The notes beneath the pieces were generated by a model. It was not told where the DNA came from and did not search any database. It worked only from the letters and a program-made list of their open reading frames with translations. A program made the translations under genes and the position numbers. DNA of 64,000 nt from Isoetes taiwanensis (taxonomy: Eukaryota; Streptophyta; Lycopodiopsida; Isoetales; Isoetaceae), in assembly GCA_021234155.1 (NCBI GenBank), contig JAJEKV010000095.1, positions 995,524 to 1,059,523 on the forward strand, read 5' to 3'. Positions 56,159 through 64,000 of this stretch are shown one piece after another (within the stretch, counting starts at the first letter, position 1; each line of letters starts with the position of its first letter).

Positions 56159-58024
56159 ATCTATATATATATAGTAATAAAAGCAAAATGTAGTGTGTGC
56201 ATAGCATCTCGGTAAGTTTTTTTTTTCACAACTTTTATTTTAAGCCGTTCAAGTAGTTATTATTTTGCCTTTCTACGCCGTTCTACGTCAATGGATAGGA
56301 AGAAAGAAAGAGAGAAACCAGTGTGAACAATTTTGCTTTCGGATCGCACAATAAGCTTCCTAATTGCTTTTCTCTGCTTAGAACATCTTATTTGGTGTGC
56401 ATAGTAGCTTCTTGCATTTTATCATCAAATGGATGGACGGGATGTGGTTTTTCCAAAGCGGTTATGTTCAGAGGTGTGTCGATTCTATTTTAGCTTTTCG
56501 GTGTTGTCGGTCTTGATCGCATGAGTATTCCGATGAGTATTTTTGCTCATTCTATAAGCTGTCCCAAGTTCTTTTTTGCCTCTCTGTAACGAGCTTGGCC
56601 CATTAGCAGGCATGTAGTTTACATTTTATTATTGATGCTTATGGAGAATATTCTAATTGATCATTACATGAGAAATACATATTATGTATAAGGAGTTTAT
56701 ACTAAATTCATGTGATAAAATCAAAGGGCATCGGTTTGTATGAGGGTTTTACGGAAGAAGGCGAAGGAGCAAATTTTGGGCAGTTTTGCTGACCGAACTT
56801 TAGAGCATCATATCTCGGAAACCCGAGATCCAATTCAGGTAATTTTTACTTTGTTGGAAAGGTTTTCAAATCAGCTTTCTGGATTGGGTCTGATAAGGCT
56901 GAAATTCATCCGGATGAGGGAGATATGGCAGAAATAGTGAAGCTGTATCAGAATTGACTGCGCCAATGTATCTTTTTGTGCAGCTTGCTTCCTGGAGATA
57001 GGAGCTGAAAGGAGGGATATTTTGAGAGAAAAAACAGGTGCAAGGAGTCAAAGGATCATCATTGAAGTGGTTCTCAGGTGGGTGGTTTGCCGCTTACACC
57101 AGGGGAAGCTTAGATTGCGTAGATTGTTCTTGTTGTTAAAAGAGAATCGTGATTTAATGATTTGAATTAAGAGTATAAAGAATCTGGGTGATCCTGAATG
57201 TGATGATATGGGATTGAATGTATTTTGCCATACTGGTATATACAAAGAAGTAAGAACTAAGCTAAGCTTATTGTAAGAAGCCTGGGAATAGTCCTTGATA
57301 TTGTAGATAGTAGGGCAAACCTTGTATATAGTAAATGGAATCCTGGCAACAGCAATATAGAGATTGTTCTGCTTGGAGAAGTTGAGAACTCAATTAGAAC
57401 CTTTGAGTTCATGTAGCTTATGGGAGCTGCATGGAGGTTCTAACAAGGGCATGGAAGGCACCATCGGCTCCATGAGATAAAAAAACTAATTTAGAAAATA
57501 GATAGAGATGTATATATACCTTTGGTGATTATTAGATTGAAGATAAGATGCTAAGATAAAATATGATAGGGAATTGCACCGCTAAGGAACAACCGTATAC
57601 GTTAATCTTTCAGTTCGATAGTAAGAGATGTCAAAAGGCCTAAAGAAGCTTATGGGGGCTTCTTCAGTATGGCAATGGCATGGAGAATTGCTGGCCAAAT
57701 AAAATGCTAAGTTATGTAATTAATTTATTAGTAAGAAAAAGAAGCTAATATATTGAATTGCATATGAGTATTCTGTAAGATATTCACTCCTTATGGGGGG
57801 AGTGATTTTGGGAAAGCATGCTGGTAGAAGTATGTTGTAGTCGTTAGGTGATCCTTATACCTTATATGGATGTAAAAGGGATATCATGCTTGTTTGGAAA
57901 TAGGACATTATGACATCCTAGAATAAGCTTTTCCTATGGGGAGGAAAATGCTAGACCTTTTATGTGTTCTTATATAATATATTTAGACGTGCTAAATGCT
58001 TGAATACCATGGTGAATACCATGG
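56159..58024. other. Possible Helitron 5' end followed by unassigned sequence
   Basis: Starts ATCTATCTATATATATATAG then TAATAAAAGC, which resembles Helitron 5' termini inserted at A|T in the LINE. No 3' hairpin with CTAG was found. The remainder holds no recognised gene; GAATACCATGGTGAATACCATGG at 58002-58024 is a small duplication next to the 6 kb repeat edge. Confidence 0.35.
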
Positions 58025-59039
58025 TTCCTGAGGCCTAGCTGTGGGTCGTCCTGGAGGTAATCTTGTTTTGCTTTTTTAGGCTTTTGCAAAGGTTAGTTAT
58101 AAGGGTGAAGCCAAGGTAGCTGCTGCACTTTCGACAGCAGGGGAAGCCCACACTCACTGTGGGCTGCTAATCTAGGCGTTGATCAGCTCCCACACTCACT
58201 GTGGGCTATTAGTGGCACTCCAGGCGCTCAGACCATTTGTTCTATTTTGGAGGCAGTTGAGTTGTTTGGGTTAGGGCCCCTCTTTGCATATCAGCCTTCT
58301 GTGCAAGTTAACAACGATTGCCATTGGGGCAGAAAACACAATCCTTTCCCTGTCCCAGCTAGGGGGAGATTAGGATTGAAGGGTAGTATATGACTGGAAG
58401 TATAAGCTAAGGAAGAGATTAAACGAGGAAGTCTTGGGCGGGAGACTAGGCTACTTCAACAGATGATCACTCATTGAGCCATGTTCTTGTGTTCCATGGG
58501 GAACCTGAACTAGGAACTTTAGGTGAGCTGATCTTCCTGAAGGTGAAGTATATGCGAACAGGTGAAGTAGCACTGGAAAGCGAATGGACACCCCTCCGGG
58601 GGCAGGCTTGTGTGATGTGTTACTTTGTTAGAAGAAGGTGCATACATCTCGGTACAGAAATGGAAGGGATAATCACCTATAGTATAGCTAGGTTGCATGA
58701 TAGTCTCTGCCAAGTTAACGCGCAAGAGGATATCCGCTCATTGGCGCTCTTTAGCCCTTGTATTTTGCAGTTATGAGCTTCACATGGCTTCAACTTTGGA
58801 CCATACAATAATCTCTACCTTTCCTCCAGCTGAAAGGAATAGTACTTATCCTTGGATCCTTTGTCTCGGACTAATGGGTAGACCATTGTACTTAAATGTA
58901 TATATCTGGCCCATTGTGGAGCCACTCCAATAAGGTCGTGTACCCCCTTTTTTCTATTTAATAAAATCAAAACATCTTGCAGCAAAAAAATAAAATAAAA
59001 AAATTGAGGATGTTCGCAAAGCTAATTTTATGAAAATGT

Positions 59040-59399
59040 AAATTAATACAAACCATTACATCCAACACTTTAAAATTAAATTCCCCCTCACACGGGGGGT
59101 GACTCTGGGCATCGAGAGCTGTCGGATGGGCATATTTACTCAATATTCCTTGATCTAAACCGTAGATAGCGATCTTCATTTGTGGGATATTCTTGTACAA
59201 TTTTTGATATACTATGGGTTTGCGAAATACTATGGGGTTTGAGGCAATGTGCTAAATGGTGTTGATTTTATACGTATTATATGATTTTAGAGGGTCTCGC
59301 TGCCCTACGTCAGCCCCATGTGAATATGCACCTAAACCAAGGGGGGTTTCAGGGGGAATTTGATTTTAAAGTGTTGGATGTAATGGTCTGTATTAATTC
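59040..59399. mobile_element. MITE-like element, copy in duplication 2
   Basis: Same terminal inverted repeats as 35587-35942; the interior differs by a few small indels. Confidence 0.75.
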
Positions 59400-61154
59400 A
59401 AAAAAAAAAAAAAATTGTCCACTTCGGGGCCTAGGAAAAGGTGGTGTACAAATTGTAGAAAAGGATATATATTATTATACAAACTAGAATACATAAAGAA
59501 ACAATATAACTTACAAAAAAAACAATGAAATACAGGAAACAAACAATAAGAAGGATATCCCGAGCAATAAGAAATAGTTTTGCAAGTTTGACATTGAAGT
59601 TTTACACAGCCCATATTTAAGAGTTAAATCATAAGAGGCCCACACGTGGTTTCTAAATTCATAAATACAACATTTGAATATCAATGTCAAAATATAACAT
59701 TTAAGAGAACTATTGACATTAAAAACCACCATAGTTTATAGTTTACAAGCTTGATACAAGAGACATCATTGATCAATTAAGCTTCCCATTACAACTCCTT
59801 TGTATACCAAGCCCTTGCAAACTACAAGGATGGAAAAGAGTACCATGTGTCATGCAGAAGCCAACCATTGATTTCCATCAAGTAAATTTTTAAATTTTTA
59901 ACAAAGCAAACAAACAATTTTAAACCAACAAGCTTTTTATTCAGCACTGCACATGTCAAACCTAATCACTCTGAGACATTTGAATCGACAATCATCTTAG
60001 ATGGACTTTGAGAATCTGTAGAGATTATAATAAAGGGGTGAGAATTGAAGGTCGCCCGGATATTATGTCGTGGACTGCATATATTATATAATCCTTCATT
60101 CTTGGTTAGAAACTACAAAGCACCGAGATGTACACAAAGATTGCAAGATTGCATGTCGGCGGTGGTAATCATAGGAATTTTGAAATGCATGGTCCCAATT
60201 ACGGGACTGAATTACAAAAAAATTATCGATGCCATAGATTTTGGAAAGTTTCTTGCAAAAGAGCTTTCCAACGCCCCAAAATTGCTCAAAGCGGACACCC
60301 AAGGTGGGAGATATCTGAGATTGAAGCAACGCCAAAACTGACGGTAACCATAGAGGCCGAAATAGATGATCCTAATTCCGGGACTGAAGTAGAGAGAAAA
60401 TTACATGATACGATATAGTTTTGGGAAGCTTCCGCAAGGGCTTTCCAGCGCTTAAAAAAATTTCGAAAGCGGACGCAGAGAAGGGAGATATTTGAGAAAA
60501 TCAATGGTTAGAAAAAGGTACTCTAGAAATACTATTCAGTACAGTCAAACGAATACGTCAATCAAATTATAGCAAAACTATATTGAAAAGCGTATAAAAA
60601 CCCACAAAGGAAACACCTTGTTATTATTATGCTATATATTAATTTGTTTGGAGCCAAGACTAAAGCATATTCAAATATCCTACTCTTGTCGACTAGGAAA
60701 CTAGAATTATATTATTGATGTCTTTTAGAATAAATCCATATGACTTATTATCCTCATCTAGCATAATAACTTGGGGATTTTAGGACCTTATTTGGGTTTT
60801 TAATCCTATCTTATTTGGGAATTTTTCTTGAATCTTAGAGAATCTAAGAGGTTCTTTATAAACTTCATTGGATGGCTCAAAATTTGTATATTTCCTCGTA
60901 GTACAATCACTTGTGTATATAATGGTCATAATCATTAGAAGATGTACTTATATATGGACTTAATATAAGTATTTTGGTTCGGGAAACTTGGGAGCATAAT
61001 TGGAAAGTGTTCTGTTGGGTCCCAACCTACTAGTTACATACTTCCCGTTGACTTATACCAAAAATCAAGGAAAATCAGTATTTTAGCAGGAAAATTTTTT
61101 GCTATTTCTAAACCGCCCACTTTATTGGCTCCCTAAATTGACTAGAGCAGCCAA

Positions 61155-61422
61155 GGAGGATTCACTCAAGCGTCCTCAGAATTCCCACAAGTGAATCCTC
61201 CTTGGCTTCGAGGATTCACTTAATCGAATCCTCTTGTCAGTTTATAGGCCTGCTTGCACTTTATAGGCATGCTTTAGGGATTTTTGGCCTGATTTTATTG
61301 GAGGATTCCCTTAAGCGAATCCTCAGGATCCACTCAAGCGAATCCTCCTACGGCTTGGAGGATTCACCCAAGCGAATCCTCCTGGTTGCTCTAGTCAATT
61401 TGGAGAGCCGATAGCAGTGCTG
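61155..61422 (+). repeat. GGATTC hairpin cluster upstream of IRG-like gene 2
   Basis: Counterpart of 37709-37975, with identical motif order, 130-400 bp before the GTPase start. Confidence 0.8.
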
Positions 61423-61552
61423 TTTCTAAACTGTGGCATAAATTTCAAAATCCACACGGTAGGTTACAATACAAGAGTTTCAGCTGTGGTAAATTAATGC
61501 TTTCGCATCTTTTTCCTTGAATCAAACTTGCTCTTGTTGTTGTCCTAGAACT

Positions 61553-62595
61553 ATGGGTATTCGCGAGTGGATTGTGAGGGCTTGGAAAATGATTTCAGCA
61601 TATTTCAGACGGCCCCCTAGTAGACCCATGCCGGCGACACGGAGGGAGAATGCCAGGCGTGTTGAAATAAATGCTATTCAAAGTAATATGGAAACACTGA
61701 GACATGGTTCTGAGAACCCAAAACTGGTGAAAGAATCCGCTCGGAAGCTAGAAGAACTGACGGAAAAAGAGAAAGCTCGACGCGAAGCTGTAAGTAAGCT
61801 CAAAATCGATAATGAAGGCAAATATAACTTTGCATTTTGTGGAGATACTGGAACAGGAAAATCGTCTTTGATCAACGGTTTGCGCAAATTTAATAATGCC
61901 GAAAGTGATTCAGGTACTAATTTAATACCTCTGTTACCTATCACTTCTTTTACTGTTCTGTTCTAGATTAGCACCTGTTGGAGATAGAAACTTCATTGTT
62001 TTTCTATTTTGTTTTAGATTTTGCACCTGTAGGAGACATAGAGTGCACTAACGAGATCACGGCTTACACGCATCCAAAACTGGAATGCTTAGTTTTGTGG
62101 GATATGCCAGGAGCCGGTACTTTGAGTCATCCGGCTGAAACTTATTATGAAGACAAGGCACTGTTCGCGTTTGACGCTGTCATGATTGTTGTGGATACTA
62201 GAATCCCTGAGAGTAGTCTTCGAATTGCGAGAAACGCGAGGGACGACGGCAAACCTATTCTATTCTTGCAAAACAAAACTGATAACCATCTGAAGAACAA
62301 GATCAAAGATTTCTATCGGAAAAACAGAGCTCAGTTAACAATGGCTGCGGCTGCAGAAAGATTTCGGAGTGAGAAGCTAGCTTACTTCAAAGAGGAACTG
62401 TCTAAAGCTCAATTGCCAGACATTGATATGCTGCTGCTGAGCAGCCATGGCTTCTCGTCGTCAGAATCGCCATATATTTACCACTCTGAAAATGGGGTAG
62501 ACTCTAGCTTAGAAACGATGGATGAAGAAAAGCTATTACAATATATGAAGGATAGAGCTGCTGCCAGAACCCATGAGGACCCAAAACAGGATTAA
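61553..62595 (+). CDS. IRG-like GTPase, copy 2 (intact)
   Basis: Exon 1 61553-61913, intron 61914-62017 (GT-AG), exon 2 62018-62595; 312 residues. The N-terminus is basic and amphipathic (MGIREWIVRAWKMISAYFRR), which could bind membrane, then a charged helix (residues 55-85). The G domain has G1 GDTGTGKSS (97-105), G3 LWDMPGAGT (DMPG 149-152) and G4 NKTD (206-209), followed by a helical end closing with an HEDPKQD tail. These motifs and their order fit the immunity-related (IRG) GTPase group, known in vertebrates for cell-autonomous defence and also found in bacteria. The plant function is unknown. The ATG at 61553 was chosen because the frame is open from there and the third paralogue's N-terminus has equal length up to G1. 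It uses the same intron position as 48840-49899. Confidence 0.85.
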
Positions 62596-62696
62596 GCTTC
62601 AAACCTAGAATTTACGCTACATAAGAAGTATTTTACCTAACCATAAGGGTTTCTATCACGATTTTGTCTCATAATTTGAATAGTTTGATAAACTAA

Positions 62697-63067
62697 GTTT
62701 AGTAAAGCTGGGAAAGGGTAAGGGAGGGTCCAAGGGAAAATGAAAGGAAAAAGACACACAAAAATAGGGAAAAAGGAAAAATGGCATAGAAAAAAAGAAA
62801 AGGAAAACGTGGAAGAAAATGATGGAAAGGGAAAAATTAGGAAAAACAATTAAGGGTAGGGGCAATGAGGTTGAATGCTCATAAATCTCTTATATCTAAT
62901 TATGGTGGGCTTAATTTGTTAGGAAAGAGTGTTTAGACTCACTCACTTCAATTTTATTGTAAAAAAGAGGATCAGAAAAGGCAAAATAGAAAGGAAAAGA
63001 AATAGGAAAGGGGGAAGAGGGGAAAGGGAAAAAGCGAAACGGGGAAGGAGGGGAAAAAACACAGGAG
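62697..63067. repeat. Purine-rich tract in the IRG-like gene 2 3' flank
   Basis: Counterpart of 39250-39620. Confidence 0.85.
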
Positions 63068-64000
63068 CAAATCATCTAAACAAGAGAAAGAGAAATATTC
63101 CTTAAAGATTTCTTTTTTTTACAAAAATAAGTAGATAAAATAAGTTAAAATTTGATGTTTTCTTTGCACGTGCACTATATTTGATGCATTAAAATTGGCA
63201 TTTTTGAAATGAAAACGAATTTGCATCCTCTCTTTTTACTAAGAAAAATTGGAAAGCTTATCTACTCTTATATAATTTATTCACACCAAGATTCGATGCC
63301 TTGATGCCTTTAGATTCCCGAGTGAGGGAAAAATTAGGAAGAAAAAATAATTGTGAAAAATTTTGAAAGGGACAAATTCCGTTATTGATCTTATCGCGCC
63401 CGACTTTTCTGCGGGAATTTGGCTCTGTCAAATGCTCTTCATGATCTTAAGCTTTCTCCATTAAATGCGCTCCATTAGGAGAGTGCTCATCAATGTTTTT
63501 TAAAGCGCGCGATTTGGAAGCGCGAACCGGTCTGCATTCTTCTGCGAGGCTATGGCGTCGTCGCAAAGGGCAAATCGAATCTTCGATGGGCAAATCGGAG
63601 CTATTCTCTCTGTTTTCGGTGCTCATGAGCTTTGGTGGTCATTTTTGACCCGATTTTTATTTTTTCACTTTGTGGATGCGGTGTATTCTTTGAGGCAGCG
63701 GAAAAATTCTTGGTGGTAAATCTTTGTAAGATGCGGATATTTTGAAACCACGAAAGGGGATTTTCTTCTTTTGCTTTAAAATCTTTGTAGCATCTTTGCT
63801 TTGGGGCATGTTTAACTCTATTTAGAGCATAAATCGGCCTCCGCACTTCTCGGTTTTGAGTTTAATGCGGACAAAAGCGGGGGCGACAAAAATATCTCCG
63901 AGCTTCTAGAATTTACGACTTCATTCTTTTTCCCAAAATAGAGGTAAAAAGTCCATGGATACTTGGCGCAAAAATTTCCTAGCGATCAAATTTGTTAGGA

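Larger units (their letters stand above)
58025..64000 (+). repeat. ~6 kb segmental duplication, copy 2 (runs off the window)
   Basis: Counterpart of 34571-40554. It includes the hairpins at 58145, the MITE-like element at 59040-59399, the GGATTC hairpin cluster at 61155-61422, the IRG-like gene and the purine tracts at 62697-63067. Divergence rises sharply from about 63360 to the end. Confidence 0.95.

Overview
The window reads as nuclear DNA of a land plant, probably a seed-free lineage such as a fern. The evidence is a four-exon gene for cytosolic ribosomal protein S25, a spliced EAPP gene, GT-AG introns throughout, and dense AT-rich mobile-element sequence (L1-type LINEs, Helitrons, hAT, CACTA, piggyBac, SINEs). 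piggyBac elements and IRG-type GTPases are not familiar from flowering plants, which is why I favour a seed-free plant. The species is not determinable from the sequence alone.

Layout. 57-3498: a broken, multi-exon gene combining a ParB-like region with a beta-class DNA amino-methyltransferase; its introns carry a recurring palindrome. 5445-7859: the two clearest conserved housekeeping genes, RPS25 and EAPP, head to tail about 260 bp apart. 8190-14676: a CACTA-like end, an AT-hook reading frame, hAT remnants and a decayed piggyBac transposase. 14680-18260: tandem and dispersed repeats. 18343-26621: a transposon-like open reading frame whose 3' end is reiterated about six times; one unit is interrupted by a complete minus-strand Helitron with a polypyrimidine interior. 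26622-32760: pieces of L1-type LINEs, one of them split and inverted, then ORF1 and endonuclease of another. 32760-34570: short tandem repeats and a 110-bp (TG)n tract. 34571-40554 and 58025-64000: two copies of a ~6 kb duplication, each carrying an IRG-like GTPase gene. 40555-48830: mostly unassigned, with hairpin elements and a SINE. 48840-49899: a third, divergent IRG-like GTPase. 50313-53796: a second Helitron in its 3' flank. 54020-54528: a 54-bp minisatellite. 55186-55706: a duplicated 3' remnant of the third GTPase, which gives the empty site for that Helitron. 55730-56158: a LINE fragment.

Functionally, the genes that look alive are RPS25 (ribosome), EAPP (nuclear zinc-binding protein) and the IRG-like GTPases (61553-62595, 48840-49899 and possibly 38106-39148). 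The GTPases share one architecture: a basic or coiled-coil N-terminus, then a G domain interrupted by a single intron at the same place just after the P-loop region. They form a local family expanded by duplication. The most unusual items are this plant IRG-like cluster, the ParB-methyltransferase gene with palindromes in its introns, and the Helitrons filled with long purine/pyrimidine strand-asymmetric tracts.

Several genes are broken at homopolymer runs, and the two 6 kb copies differ mostly by small indels. Some apparent frameshifts may therefore be consensus errors rather than biology.
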